A DNA stretch of 64,000 nt from Massospora cicadina (GCA_022478985.1 JAKSZP010000204.1:1-64000); one strand, 5' to 3'. Positions 1 to 10,860 are shown, counted from the stretch's first letter. Program-made: numbers and translations. Notes: a model not told the origin generated them from the sequence alone.

Positions 1-467
1 TGCCTAACTGCTTTGTAGCAGTTTTTCAGAGACCTCATCTTTCACACCCTTGAGGCATCTGCGTTAGTTGAAAAGGGCCTTTGGAGGTGATTACAGTGCT
101 TTTTTTCCTGTTCCTCTGGGTTAACTCAATTTTCCAGTAACCTGATATCAAGTCCATTGCAGGAAAATAATGTGCTCTCCTAATCAGTCCAAAGCATCAT
201 TGATTCTTGGCAAAGGGTATGAATCTATTTCTATATTACTGTTGAGCTTCCAGTAGTCTATTACTATGCAGTTGGTGCCATACTTCTTTTTTACAATTAG
301 AACAGGCGAAGCCCCTGGTCTTTTAGATGGCTCAAGAATCCCTTGATCTAGAAACTTGTCAATTTCATCAGTAACAACGTCTTCCACCTTCCATGATTGG
401 CAGATCAACTTAGACCTTATAGCGAGATGATCTCCTGTGTCTACTCAATGACAACCCCCCAAGCACA

Positions 468-499
<32 letters not shown>

Positions 500-640
500 T
501 CATGATTGTCAACAGCAAAAATCCCCTTATACTTCTAAAATAAAGCTATTGCTTGGTCTTTTTGTTCCTCTGATAGTCCTATTAAATTACTCTGAGGTAC
601 CACCATTAGTACATCAGCAGGTGTCTCTGTCAGTAGACCA
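1..640 (-). pseudogene. Gypsy element A, reverse transcriptase N-terminal half (runs off window)
   Basis: The minus strand at 184-408 reads as the start of a Ty3/gypsy reverse transcriptase: a stretch ending DKFLDQGILEPSKRPGASP, then VLIVKKKYGT, then DYWKLNS and SYPLPRINDALD. Below 184 another frame continues with AMDLISGYWKIELTQ, the motif carrying the first catalytic aspartate, so there is a frameshift near 180. Upstream (410-640) the linker between dUTPase and RT can be followed, broken by a 27-T run. The catalytic YLDD box lies beyond the left edge. It would copy element RNA into cDNA in a virus-like particle. It sits in order behind gag, protease and a dUTPase-like domain of the same element. 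It is clearly dead here. Confidence 0.85.
469..495. repeat. 27-base poly-T run
   Basis: An uninterrupted run of 27 T lies inside the region that coded the dUTPase-RT linker of element A (poly-lysine on the minus strand). It probably grew by slippage after the element died. Confidence 0.95.
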
Positions 641-698
641 AATTTATCCAACGACCTGAAATCAGGAACATGATGGACCTTATCTATTGGAATCAGAT

Positions 699-1317
699 TG
701 TAACGGTCGGAAACGTCCTAGTTTCCAATCGCCATCTTACCTTAGGTTTGACGCAATTCATGCCAAACATCCAGTAAGAGCTGGACTATTGATGTAGTAA
801 ACCTCAGAATTAGGAAAATTCAGAGCGAGAAAAAGATGAAATAGGTAAGCGAGGTTGCAAACCTCAGAAATAACCTTATTTTATTTATTATCAAATAAAA
901 AGTCGCTGACAAAAAGGATCCTGATAATCTGATACTGTGAACACACCAAAGAAAAGACAGGATATTTGAGGGAGATCAAAACCCCAAAAACCCATTTTTT
1001 TGTTGATGTGACAAAAACTTGTTGTGCGTGGATCATCAGGTAAGATAAGGTAAGGGTGGCCCCGAGGCCATTAGAGAAAAGAGAGAATTCCAAATGAAGT
1101 TCAGAATTGCACAGACTCGACCTTAATGGTCGCCCTTCTAAGGCCTCACCTGAATTATTGATTAGGCTCTTGCAAGCCTAATCGATAATTCAGGTGAGGC
1201 ACAACCCCAGCGCCCAAACCTGACAAACACCAAAAAAATTTTAGATTGATCGATTCAATTTTGAGAAATCTGAACCCAAATTGGAATGCAACAAACGGAT
1301 TAATACCGTCAGTTACA
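699..1317. mobile_element. Solo LTR K (619 bp)
   Basis: This segment starts TGTAACGG and ends GTTACA. It is flanked on both sides by CAGAT (694-698 and 1318-1322), a perfect 5-bp target-site duplication as left by gypsy-type integrases. Removing it restores the dUTPase-like reading of element A. No internal coding region is present, so it is a solo LTR left by LTR-LTR recombination. Its family is not represented elsewhere in the window as far as I could see. Orientation is unknown. Confidence 0.88.
1143..1200. repeat. 58-base palindrome inside solo LTR K
   Basis: Two 26-base arms (1143-1168 and 1175-1200) are inverted copies with one mismatch, separated by a 6-base loop (CTTGCA). It would form a very stable hairpin in RNA or a cruciform in DNA. 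It could be part of the LTR's transcript-end or packaging structure, or a later foldback insertion. Confidence 0.93.
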
Positions 1318-1560
1318 CAGATGTAAATCTGCTACAATTTGGTGTCAGCAGATTTACATTGGTTCACTCTAGAGGTTTACTAACAAAACCTTAATCTCCT
1401 TATGTCTTGGAAGTATAATCTCTGGAGCCACATGCAGCTCAAACCGCGTTTGATGATAGAGCCCAATGACTTCCCCATATAGCCCACTAGGCACTTCCAC
1501 CTCTAACTCAGAGTTCACTAGGACTTGATGGCTAGAAGGTATAGATATGGGCCCTGCCGC

Positions 1561-2040
1561 TCAAAGAGGTATCCCTTGATATTCGTATATCTGCTGAGGA
1601 AGGGGCTGAGTCTTGCGCTTTAGTTGGTGATAGCAAACTGGAATCACCCCATAACTATAGGTAAGGTTGATAAGGCTCAAATGCACCAGATCCTTCGGTA
1701 CTCCACTAGTGGTGAAGTAAATTGGGATTTGCTGACCCAGAATGGCGAGAGTCTTCTCCATCATATTAATGACAGCCCTGAAATGGTGCAGGAAAGTGGC
1801 CCCGATTGACAGGTCATAGTTTTCATTTGGCAGCACAATTGTTGGGGCTACAATGACAATGGACCCAAAGCGCAGAGGTAGCGCACTGTAAGCCCTCTCA
1901 GAAATGGTGATTACTGCTCCAAAGGTTCCGTACACCATTTGATGGTCCACATCAGGTTTCAAACGTCAACTTTGCCATCAAGTTAGTGGAAAATTTGTTG
2001 ACTGGATCACCAGTATCTATTATAGCGCGAACTCTTTTTT
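1561..2040 (-). pseudogene. Gypsy element A, aspartic protease
   Basis: The catalytic D-T-G triplet is intact at 2017-2009, in the context RAIIDTGDPVNKFSTNLMAK. About 85 codons later comes DLSIGATFLHHFRAVINM and EKTLAILGQQIPIYF, the second conserved strand of retropepsins. The enzyme would cut the Gag-Pol polyprotein. A frameshift or stop separates the D-T-G segment from the C-terminal part (open at 1962-1561). It lies between gag and the dUTPase-like domain. Confidence 0.8.
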
Positions 2041-2069
2041 TTGCTACAAATATATCACAGTATGTACAC

Positions 2070-4000
2070 TCAGAATAAGAAGAATATTGAGAGTTTAATA
2101 CGTGAACATTTATGGGCTGTCTTTTTTTTAAGAAAAATCATTATCCCCTCACCAACTTTGTGGTATTCTTTGACAATGGCATCTACTGGAAGGGCGACGT
2201 TTACTCCTTTCAGAGTTGGAGCATCCGCGGCAGGATCAAGTTTGTCCAAGGAGGCTTGATCAAGCATTTGACAGGCATACAGCTTCAGTTGTTTGAGGGA
2301 CTCTCCTTCCGCCGCCACCTTGGCTTGAGATCGTGTCACTACATTTACTCCTCCAAAAAGGCTGCTGATATAAAAGCCCGTCATCATACTGAGGGACTTC
2401 CGCAGGGTATACTACTATTGATTAGGGGGCATTTTGAGTTGATATCGTGGAGGTAGAGGGTCCCATCTCTACTCCGCTCCATCTTTTCCTTGATAGTATT
2501 GATCTTGGTGTACGTAGTTCATATGGCGGTTATGGCAGATTCTCTGCCAACTAGCCAGGGCAACTGTATTTGTAGCAGTTAACCCCATAAGAGCCACGTC
2601 CTTGATTATCATAAGAGGGTCCTAACCAGAAAGTTTGGGGTCATTCAGCATAACCAGCCTCAGGTTGGTAAGCTGATTGTTGACAGTTGGCATAGCTAGG
2701 TACTGGTCAATAGCTAGTTCCTGGTCAATAGCTGGGTTGCTGACAGTTTTCGTGACCAGCCCATTGACGCTGATCAAACTGTTGGGAATTTGGCTGAGGG
2801 CAAGGTGCAGAGTTGTAGAAAGGCTGAGGATTAATAGATGGATCTGAAGACAGATGAGAGTATTCTCCTGGACAAAAGGGTGCAGTAGCGGTGGTAGTTT
2901 TCCATTCCATATTCGGTGACAGAAAGTTAGGGGATACAAGATGCAAAAACTGTACATTTTGAGAAGAGGTACGTCATCATCCAGAAGCAGCGAAAAAACA
3001 TTATGAAGTTTGTGATATGGCTTCAACGCAGAGGTCACGGCAATTCACACTTCAGCTTCTACTAAGTACTCAGCTCCAATCAGTACATGGGCTTATGTTG
3101 TGATCAATCAGCGAACTCCAGGAGGGTCTTGTTTCAACGGAATCCAATCATTAAAAATTCTGCTTTTTGCTGTGACATCTTTGAAGTACCCCCAAACAGG
3201 CAGAATATGGTATCCTTTACATCCTTATAGGTGACAGGGCTAATTTGGAGGTAACAGGTGACCTGATTGGCGCTTTAAACATCCAAGGCAGATATTAACA
3301 TCTTAGCCTTCTGTCTATCAGATGCACCTTATGCTGAAAACTAAAACTGTTTGAAGAAACCATGAATGTTCCTGTTGCAGTCAAATGGAGGTAGTTTTTT
3401 TTATTAACCTCCTCATCCCATTCACAGGGTTTTGGGCCATATTGAGGAATGGATTGAGATCCTAAAGTGGTTTCTCAATGAGGAGCTGAATTAGCAGAAG
3501 TTGGGATGTCCACCGCTTCAGGGGTAGTATGACCTTCTGCCATTAGCAGTACTGCCCTTACTTGAGGTAAGTGTCATTACAACTCATATTTGTATCTGGT
3601 ACTACCATCCTTGATGTAGCAACTCCGACCAGCATCATATTCTTCCTCATATGATGCCCCCTCTTGATGGTCATCCTTTTCCCAGAGAGAAGACCAAGAG
3701 GTATTGGTCAAAATTTATTCTGCGCACTGCAGCCATTAAGTGAAATCATTCTATTGGTTGGTGAGTTCTTTGTTTTGTTGTCCTAAATATTTGCATTTGG
3801 CTAAACATACTATCAAGTTGGTGCATGACAGCATCTCGTTCTTGTAGAAGTTCATCTTGGTTTTTGAGCACCGCATCTAAGGTAAGTTTGAGTTCTACAT
3901 ATCCAGCTGGTGCAGTGTTCCGTGAAAATTCACCAGCAACAAAGCTTGTGTAATGTATGGCTGGCGACTGGAGTTCTGGAGTTTTGGGTGGTTGATCAAT
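2070..4000 (-). pseudogene. Gypsy element A, gag
   Basis: The minus strand from the PBS downwards carries a decayed Gag. Near 3990-3746 there is a coiled-coil-like start (ELKLTLDAVLKNQDELLQER). At 3330-3090 a capsid-type segment follows with ASDRQKAKMLISALDV and SPVTYKDVKDTIFCLFGG. A Pro/Gln/Tyr-rich tail (2946-2650, repeats of QQPSY and PSY type) then runs into a degraded Cys-rich segment resembling a zinc knuckle near 2560. A last part (2387-2070) links to protease. The true start codon is not clear because the open frame at 3746-4084 runs through the PBS. Confidence 0.62.
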
Positions 4001-4004
4001 GGGC

Positions 4005-4022
4005 CCCCAGTAGTGAGCACCA
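4005..4022 (-). other. Primer-binding site of element A
   Basis: On the minus strand this reads TGGTGCTCACTACTGGGG, beginning TGG and lying one base after the LTR end. The same 18-mer, with one or a few changes, occurs beside the LTRs of B and H and near 50.7 kb. It is complementary to the 3' end of a tRNA ending ...AGTGAGCACCA. Confidence 0.85.
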
Positions 4023-4023
4023 C

Positions 4024-4605
4024 TGTTATAAATTTGGATAGTATTGTTAGGATCCGTCATGTTGTTTGTACAGGTCAAACCCACTGATCAACAGACAGAC
4101 AATGTGAGGATTTTTGGCCTTTCAAACACACTTTAATAATACTTAAAATAGGAGCAATTGCCCCAATAGATTCTTTATCTATTTTTTATAAATACAGCTA
4201 CCTTTCACTGTAACATTCCCTCTCTAGTATTAGCAAATTCCTTCTCTCAATCGCCCATCTTGCTTATATACAATGACTTAGGCGATACTGCTCTCATGTC
4301 TTAGGCTATTATATTCCACCGATTCTCCTCAAATTCAGCTTGTTATTCTCTAATCCTCTGTATCCCTAATTATAGGCTAATTACTTCATTTTTGTTGAAT
4401 GTTGACATCACCTTATTGCCTTATCACCTTCTATAAAGGTGATCCAATAAAAAGTTGTTATATTCCAATATCACCTCATCTTGAGGCACTTGAATAACTG
4501 TAACTGATATCTTTTCAGTGGATTCTGCCTTAGCTGTACCACAATTATTGTCCAGTCATATCTGAATTTCAACACAGAGAAAGCATATCTGAGAAGGATT
4601 TTTAA
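4024..4605 (-). mobile_element. 5' LTR of element A (right boundary uncertain)
   Basis: The LTR edge is fixed on the left by the adjacent PBS and the terminal TGTTAT (read on plus). No second LTR of A is inside the window, so the other edge cannot be set by comparison. AT-rich sequence without coding signal continues to the SINE insertion at 4606 and perhaps beyond it. Confidence 0.55.
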
Positions 4606-4929
4606 AGGAAAAAAGATCTTTTTTATTTTAACCGAGGCAAGCTGACCAGGGGACAGGCATTACCAAAAGATAGAAATGAATGACATGAAATCTGAACAGG
4701 GTCAACTCCATCGAAGAAAGTTTTTCCACCTCCAGATTGTGACTCTAATTTTTCTGGTTATGTCATGGGTAAGGTTTTCATGTTATTAGACCTACTAACC
4801 ACCAATAGCTTCCTTTGGCTGGCACCCCAATTGATGTATGAAGGGTGGGAATCGAACCCACAACCTTCAGGTTGGTAGCTGTACGCCCTTACTGACTCGC
4901 CTTCCACCCCCAGGAAAAAAGATCTTTTT
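4606..4929. repeat. 18-bp target-site duplications of the SINE
   Basis: AGGAAAAAAGATCTTTTT occurs at 4606-4623 and again at 4912-4929, identical over 18 bases and bracketing the SINE. Length and A/T bias fit target-primed reverse transcription by a LINE. Confidence 0.97.
4624..4911 (-). mobile_element. tRNA-derived SINE with LINE-type 3' tail (288 bp)
   Basis: Read on the minus strand it starts with a tRNA-like head: a GGGGGTG acceptor-like start, a weak A box, then a perfect B box GGTTCGATTCC at 4858-4848, the internal promoter for RNA polymerase III. A unique body of about 150 bases follows. The 3' end (4663-4634) carries CCCCTGGTCAGCTTGCCTC and an A/T-rich tail (AAAATA). That 3' motif is shared with elements E1, E2, L1 and L2 here. 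It has no protein. Perfect TSDs mean the insertion is young relative to its neighbours. It depends on a LINE for movement. Confidence 0.92.
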
Positions 4930-5494
4930 CTAGAGAAAGCTGCACTATCCTACTTGGAATTTACTTGACAAGCCTGTGAGCCTCTGTCAGTATTTGTTAC
5001 TACTGTATGCTTCCTTGATTTTTAATAAAAACCCTATTACTGTATAAGGTTTTCAAAAATATTATTATAAAGGTTGCTGTCCTCATACAGTACCTTATAA
5101 TATTGGTATATTGATATGTGTACTTATAATGACTCCCTAATGCTAATTTTAACATAACGGTTACTTTGTATACTCTGACCTCTGTTCAGGCCCACCAGAC
5201 CTAGATATCACGCCTTAGAGACTAAAGAGAAGTACAGATTTTATCTTTTCATACTGAAAGGGCCTTCAGCACACCAAGAATGAATTCTACAAGTGACGTG
5301 TTGATGAGGTAGAATGTTGTTTTGGGAAAATATATTAGCATGTAGAAAGAGGCTTTTTAAAATGAAGCTCCCCTATAATGCCTCTACTTAAATCCGGTAT
5401 CCTTTAAGAGGTTGTCACTAGAGAGCTCTTAGACAATGAGAAAATAATTCTGATGATAACCACTTTTGATGCCACTTATTAATCCTATTGATTC
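4930..5494. other. Non-genic AT-rich stretch, probably part of element N
   Basis: No convincing reading frame is seen. By the TSD logic for E1, this DNA was once continuous with 13342 onward, so its right part should be the upstream region of plus-strand gypsy element N (gag end or leader). That is an inference; I could not recognise gag motifs. Confidence 0.4.
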
Positions 5495-5659
5495 TTATAT
5501 TTCTTATCTTATATTTGAGGTAAGCTGACTAGGGGACAGACATTACTGAAACAAAAAACTAAAAACTAATGTAACTAATTGATTTAAATAAAACCCCAAA
5601 ATGAGCGTATTGAATGATACACACCAAACAAAAACAAACAACCAGGTGGGGCAGCGGAA

Positions 5660-6543
5660 AACTGCAAATTTAACCATGGCGGAAGGGGAGGGGGATTGGG
5701 GGGGTTAATATTTGACAGCAGATTCCTAATTCCAGAGTAGGGCATGTGTCAAGGCGGAGAGCAAAGGCGTCAGGGCATCAGTGGAATGTGATTTGATATC
5801 ACTATTGATTAGTATCTCATAGAATTTGCCAGCTATAAAATTTGGCGCTGATGTATTTGGCTAAATACCTTTTGGATTTAATGAGGGCTTCTGGTAGTTT
5901 GATGAACGTGGCAATATTGGTTCAGGTAATTTTAGCTTTAGGATTTTGTGCTGCAGTTACCACGTTCTGTACAGCGTTATTGACATTTTTGTGTAATTGA
6001 TTCACTGTAATCTTACTTTTTGGGGTGAGTGTTGAGGGGATAACAGGTGGGGGAATTACTCCTGTGAACATCGCCACTGATTTGATGACAGCTTTGCGGA
6101 GGGGGTGACAATCTGGCGTGGCAGCTGCTTTGACTGCAAGCTGGTGGTCACTGCAAAATGGTTCGGCATTAGGCTGTGGGGCATATAAATGAGGGTGTAA
6201 CTGGCATCCCATTCAGCATTAATGAAATTCTCAATTTGAAGATAGGGTTCTTTAATGAGATTACCTGATTAGTCATTTTCAGCCAATGACTCACATGGGT
6301 TCTGGTTGAATTAATTGGGGAATCAGCGTATGGTTGATATTTGTTGCAGCATTGGAGGAAGCATGGGATTGAACAGGGGTCCAAGCTGGTGCTTGATTGG
6401 AGGAATCATGTGTGGCACTGGGGAGAAAAGGATGCTGATTGGTATCTGAAGGTGCAGCTGCAGCAACAGGCTTTGGGGGAGGTGAAGGTAGGATTGTACC
6501 CCATAACAAAACTGGCGCAGGGTGGGCGGTGGATTATAAAGAG
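5660..6543 (-). pseudogene. E1 ORF1-like protein, C-terminal half
   Basis: This half starts at the D insertion and matches the middle and C-terminus of the E2 protein: ILPSPPPKPVAAAAPS parallels ILPPPPPKPDATSASA, and QLHKNVNNAVQNVVTAAQ parallels the E2 segment before FQPKEKV. The final segment is rich in Pro and acidic residues and ends near the AAPPG-type C-terminus. Several frameshifts and stops are present. Function is inferred only from its pairing with the zinc-knuckle half at 12471-13277. Confidence 0.65.
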
Positions 6544-7382
6544 TGTCTATAACTCTCCTGTTCCCAGCCTGGAAAGGCTCGGTGCACGGGCCCAGCCAGG
6601 GAACTAGATGTTAGTACAAAAAGTTACTAGAGCCCAGCAGAGGGTGCTGGAGCAATAAAAACTTAATTATAGAAGTGCGATCTTCATATCCAAAACCCAA
6701 CCAAATAATAACTCAGTGCATAGGGTTAGAAGGGGTAGGCACACCAGGTTGGAGATAACCTGGGTGACCCAGAGGTGCACGGGGGATAATTTAATTGTAT
6801 TCAAAATGGAATGGTTTATGTAGCGTGAGACCTCCTTGAAGAGGTCCACGCACAGGGTCGTTCAAGGTAACCTAAGCAAAAGATGGGAAAAACGTGAATT
6901 TTTTATTATAAGAAGACGACCAACAAGGAATGTTGGTTGCAGAAAATATAATCAAACTTACCCGGTAAAATTTGGATCCTGCCAAAATAGTCACAAGCAC
7001 TGATCCACCAATAGCCAAAGAATACCATCCAAATTGGTATAAAACACTGAAAATGACATTCACTCAAGTAATCGATTGAAGTTGGATCTGACCCAAATGC
7101 ATGGTTTTATAAATGGAATGGGCTAAAAAACCCCATTCCTCTAACCAAATCAAACCGTCTGCATTAATTTAGTATACCATCCGTTTTAACGCCTGGGCCA
7201 ATGTAAGGGGCTGGGCATTAGGCACCTCACTTGTACCAACCTGAGCATACTTGGCTTAACCCAGCGTTAGTCTACTGTGTGCCTGAGGTCAGAAAGGGCC
7301 TGAAGCTTTACCTTCTGGGCCTCCTGTCGCCCAGCCTTATCCTTAGGGTTGGTCCCCACTATGATGTCATTTAACCATTAAA
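6544..7382 (-). mobile_element. 3' LTR of chromovirus D
   Basis: This 0.84-kb segment is repeated at 11639-12470. Both start TGTCTATAACTCTCC on the plus strand and end around CCATTAAA / CCATGACA. A PPT lies immediately to its right, which marks it as the 3' LTR of a minus-strand element. Confidence 0.9.
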
Positions 7383-7397
7383 TTACCCTCTCCTCCT
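7383..7397 (-). other. Polypurine tract of D
   Basis: Minus strand AGGAGGAGAGGGTAA lies directly upstream of the 3' LTR and would prime plus-strand DNA synthesis. Confidence 0.75.
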
Positions 7398-7419
7398 AAC
7401 GGGGCTCAACCCCCCCTCC

Positions 7420-8890
7420 AGGGGCTTGCACAAGGGAAAAGTTCTTGTGGTCTGGGGCCAACCTCATGGCGACAACGGTCAGTTTGGGTTGAGATCCAGC
7501 AGCCTGGGGGAAACGCTTGTGGAAGGCTTCAATCAGATCTTGGCCATGCACACAGTCACGCGCTGGAACCCAACTATTCTCTGCAGCGTCAAAACCCTTC
7601 CAGGGTACCAGTACTCAAGTTTTCTTTAACTTGTCGGGAGGCGACTATTTCTTCTACTTCCCACTCTGCCCCATCCCCGAGATAGGCCTCAGGAGTCTCT
7701 GGTGGGGGCCCTCAAACAACATCAATTTGCTCTCATGGAAGACAGAGAAGATCTGAAATGAAGAGGGAAGATCTAGCTGGTATGAGGCATGGCCCATCTT
7801 TCTAACCACACGGTAAGGGCTAATCCTCTTTAGTCCCAGCTTCTTGCATGGCTGTTTGATAGGGATGTTACGAGCATCAAGCATCACGAGACCCCCTTCC
7901 TTATACGCTGGACCCACTCAGCGCTTACCATCAGCATTCTCCTTATAAACATGCATTGCCGCCTCCAAACTTGTGGAAAACCCATGGTGGACATCCTTTA
8001 TAGTCTTGACAAAGTCCACCACCGCTTCACCCTTAGAACCACAGCTGGGTCTATGTTAAAGGCGGGGTTAAAGCCATGGTTGGAGAAAAAAGAGAAACAA
8101 CTGATAGAAGAATGAAAAGTGTTGGTGTAACTGAATTGGGCCATAGGGAGTTGAAAACCCAATCTGAATGATCTGCGGCGGTGTTTACCGCAGAAACTGT
8201 TCTAAGCACTAGTTCACTAGATCAGTCTGCCCATCTGATTGGGGGTGATAGTCAGTCAAATGGCAGGGGCGATTCTGAAGAGTATTACACAAGTCTTTCC
8301 AAAAGATAGAGGTAAATTGGCGTCCCCAGTCACTGATAATCTCTTGGTTACCCATTTAGTGCAAACACATGCGTGACAAAAGCCTAACCATCTCAGCCGC
8401 GGTTATTGTAGTTCCGCAAGGAATGAAGTGGGCGAACTTCGTAAAATGGTCCTCCACCACCATGATGGCATCATAACCATCAGAGACAGGTAGTACCAGA
8501 ATGAAATCCACCAATAGGGAAGTTCAGGGCCCTTTGGTTTTTTTGGACTGGTACCAACAACCCCTCTAAAGGTTGACGATTTAGTTTCATTTGGTTGCAG
8601 ATCAAGCACTCTTTGCAATACCGTGCCACCTAAGCAGGCAAGCATTTCCAATTGTAGTTGCGTCGTACTAACTCCAAGGCCTTTGCTATACCAGGATGAC
8701 TGACGATGAGTCCATCATGAGTTCCCAGATGATTTCCAGGCGCAGTGGTCCAGCAGGAACCCATAGGCGCCCCTGAAACCACACCATCTCATCCTTCACG
8801 TGATAACCCCTGGATAGATCCTCTTGATTCAAAGCGCTCTTCGCAAGTAGCATAGTATATTCAGCTGATAGCAGCTGAGTAAGGACCACC
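7420..8890 (-). pseudogene. Chromovirus D integrase with chromodomain
   Basis: The N-terminal HHCC zinc domain is seen near 8720-8590 (SHPGIAKALELVRRNYNW, then CKECLIC). The DDE core follows in another frame: VDFILVLPVSDGYDAIM, IISDWGRQFTS and YHPQSDGQTDLVN. The third catalytic residue reads D instead of E. At 7917-7654 comes the C-terminal domain (LDARNIPIKQPCKKL, YQLDLPSSFQIFSVFH). It runs into a chromodomain read across two frames: EWEVEEIVASRQVKE, then FDAAENSWVPARD and LIEAFHKRFPQAAG. The chromodomain would steer integration to modified histones. Frameshifts make it inactive. Confidence 0.85.
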
Positions 8891-9600
8891 TTTATGAACT
8901 TACTTTATTCCTCCAAATTTTCCAGAGGTGCAAGCACTGGCCCAATGGCCAAGGGAGAGGAAGTTGAGACACCCTTTTATTTAAAGGTATCATCACCTGT
9001 GTGTTATGGACTTCTACCTTCTTTGAATCAGGAGCTAAAGCAGGGTTGCAGCTTAACGCATCTGCCAAACCATTATCCTTACCCAAGGTGAATTCGTAAG
9101 AAAAGGCAAATTGGCCTAGGGTCTCATGCCAACGGGTCTGCCGTGGGGTTAGGACATGAGGGGCTCAGTAGTACAGCAAGTCATGGTGATCTGTACGTAC
9201 ATGAAACAGCTGGGTAGAGCCATGCAAGTGGTGACGCCAATAAGTCAGCGCCTCCACCATTGCTAGTAGCTCCTTGTCATAAACAGCGTAATTCAACTCA
9301 GGAAGAGACATTTTTTAAAAAATATCCCAACAGATGCTCTATCTCATCTTCGCCTACTTGTAACAAGGCAGCTGCTATGGCAAAGTTGGAGGCATCAGTA
9401 GATACAATGAAATTCTTTAAAGGGTTGACATGGCGAAGAACGGACGTGGACAACATGGTGCACTTCACTTCTTGGAAAGCATCCTCCAAAATGGGGGACC
9501 ACTGAAGCACCTTGGCACCGCTAGCCTTGTATAAGGGAGCTGGCATCTCAGAAAGATTAACTTGAACTTCTTGAGGAATGGACACGTCCCCAAAAACTCC
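8890..9600 (-). pseudogene. Chromovirus D RNase H
   Basis: The minus strand at 9585-9298 shows FIVSTDASNFAIAAALLQVG, containing the first catalytic Asp of the RNase H that removes the RNA template. The end of the domain appears near 9086-9030 as KDNGLADALSCNPAL. Between them the frame is disrupted. It follows RT and precedes integrase as usual in Ty3/gypsy. Confidence 0.78.
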
Positions 9601-10390
9601 TCAATACATTGACTGAAGAGGGTATGACCACTCAAAAATAGCCTTTTCCTATCTGGAGTTATCATGTGTCCTTGGTCAAACATGGCGTTGCCCAGAAAAG
9701 TGACCTGGGACTTAAAAGTTCACATTTTCTGATTTTTAATGTAAGGCAGGCAGCCCTCAATCTCTCTTCCACTTGCCAAAGGTGTTTTTCATGGGACTCC
9801 TGATCAGGGGAAAACACCAGGATATCATCCAAGTAAGCAACTGCGCATACCCCAACAAGTCCCCCAACTCAGCATTAATGCGGCGTTGAAAGATGACAGG
9901 GGCATTCTTAAGCCTAAAGTCTTACCCAAAACTGGAAAATTACTTTTTCTGGTACAGAATGTGGTTAACCACACCTGGCCCTTCTTTACTCGGATCTGAT
10001 TGACCGCATTGAGGCAATCCAGCTTGGAGAAGACCTTCACCTTATCCACATAGCGCACAATATGTGAATCCAAAGGGATGGGATGGAGGTCTGATACAGT
10101 AGCGTTGTTGAGGTTCCCATAATCTACGCATGGGCATAAAGTACCATCAGCCTTCTCAACAAAGAGAAGGGGGTAGCAAACAGGGGAGGTCCGCTGAAAA
10201 TCGCACCTTTAGCTAACTGCTCCTTCACCCATACACTTAACGCCTCTTCCTCCCAGATGGTCAAGAGGTAAATGGGAGAAGAAATATGCACCAGATCCAC
10301 AGTGAGTTTGAAATCACAGTCATACTCAGAATGATCAGGTAGTGCGTTAGCAGATGTTGCATCAAAGGAAGATTCCAAACCCTCCAAACA
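9600..10390 (-). pseudogene. Chromovirus D reverse transcriptase
   Basis: Upstream part at 10340-10124: ALPDHSEYDCDFKLTVDL, LAKGAI and LFATPF. Middle part at 10073-9890: KVFSKLDCLNAVNQIRVKKG. The catalytic box AVAYLDDILVFSPDQES is intact, YLDD at 9835-9824, followed by a long open stretch. Family-typical length is covered, but at least two frameshifts break the frame. Confidence 0.87.
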
Positions 10391-10860
10391 AGAAGTTAAG
10401 GGAACCACCACAGTGGGCTTCAGCATAGAGGCAGTGCTAAGGGTGTGAAGGTGGGGCCAATGGGGCAATTCTCCCTGAACGTTAGCCTCAGACAAAGAAC
10501 AACTAGTGTGCAACCATTCTTTAATGTTAGGGAGATGGTATTTTCTTTCAAGTTGGTTAAAACATCAAACTTCCGCCACCACTCCACTCCCAAAATGATA
10601 GGAAACAAGAGGTTTTTGACAGCCTGGAAGTGATAAAACAAGTGGTATTTTCTACCAGATAGTCCACTGTCCCCATAATCCTAAGAGTGGGCATACCTTG
10701 GGACGCCCCTCCCGTAATCTTATCAACTGGCAAGTAACTCAGCTTAAGGTAGTCAGCTAGGCTTTGGTCCATAAGCCATTAGAGGCGCCAGTATCCACCA
10801 GTACAGTGGTTCTGAATTTTTCTAATGGGGATGAAAGGGTAGCAGTAAGTAGAAAAAACA
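10390..10860 (-). pseudogene. Chromovirus D aspartic protease
   Basis: TTVLVDTGASNG gives an intact D-T-G (10795-10787). The second half follows at 10641-10520 with FPIILGVEWWRKFDV and ENTISLTLKNG. A frameshift lies between them. It would cleave the polyprotein. Confidence 0.82.

Larger units (their letters stand above)
625..1560 (-). pseudogene. Gypsy element A, dUTPase-like domain (split by solo LTR K)
   Basis: Just after the protease, the minus strand at 1540-1370 reads GPISIPSSHQVLVNSELEVE, then VPSGLYGEVIG, TRFELHVAPEIILP and HKEIKVLLVNL. After removing the solo LTR at 699-1317 the frame resumes as HQIVADLHLIPIDKV. The order (vtIp..q.lv.t.l / P.GlYG.v / gi...Ge.kvlLvN / G..IA.L) is that of trimeric dUTPases, which hydrolyse dUTP. 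Its place between protease and RT is unusual for Ty3/gypsy. Stops present (TAG, TAA, TGA) are each one transition or transversion from a sense codon. The identification is from motif pattern only; a degenerate linker is the alternative. Confidence 0.6.

Noticed and set aside
4836..4911. A tRNA gene on the minus strand (perfect B box, tRNA-like fold)
   Set aside because: The sequence continues into a unique body and a LINE-type tail, and 18-bp TSDs frame the whole 288-base unit. The acceptor stem does not close well. It is a SINE head, not a tRNA gene.
6544..6548. A 5-bp TSD for chromovirus D or LTR Q
   Set aside because: Flanking 5-mers do not match for either (AAGAG vs TGGAT for D; GAGCG vs CAACA for Q). 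Only the longer 14-base similarity at D was kept, as a tentative finding.
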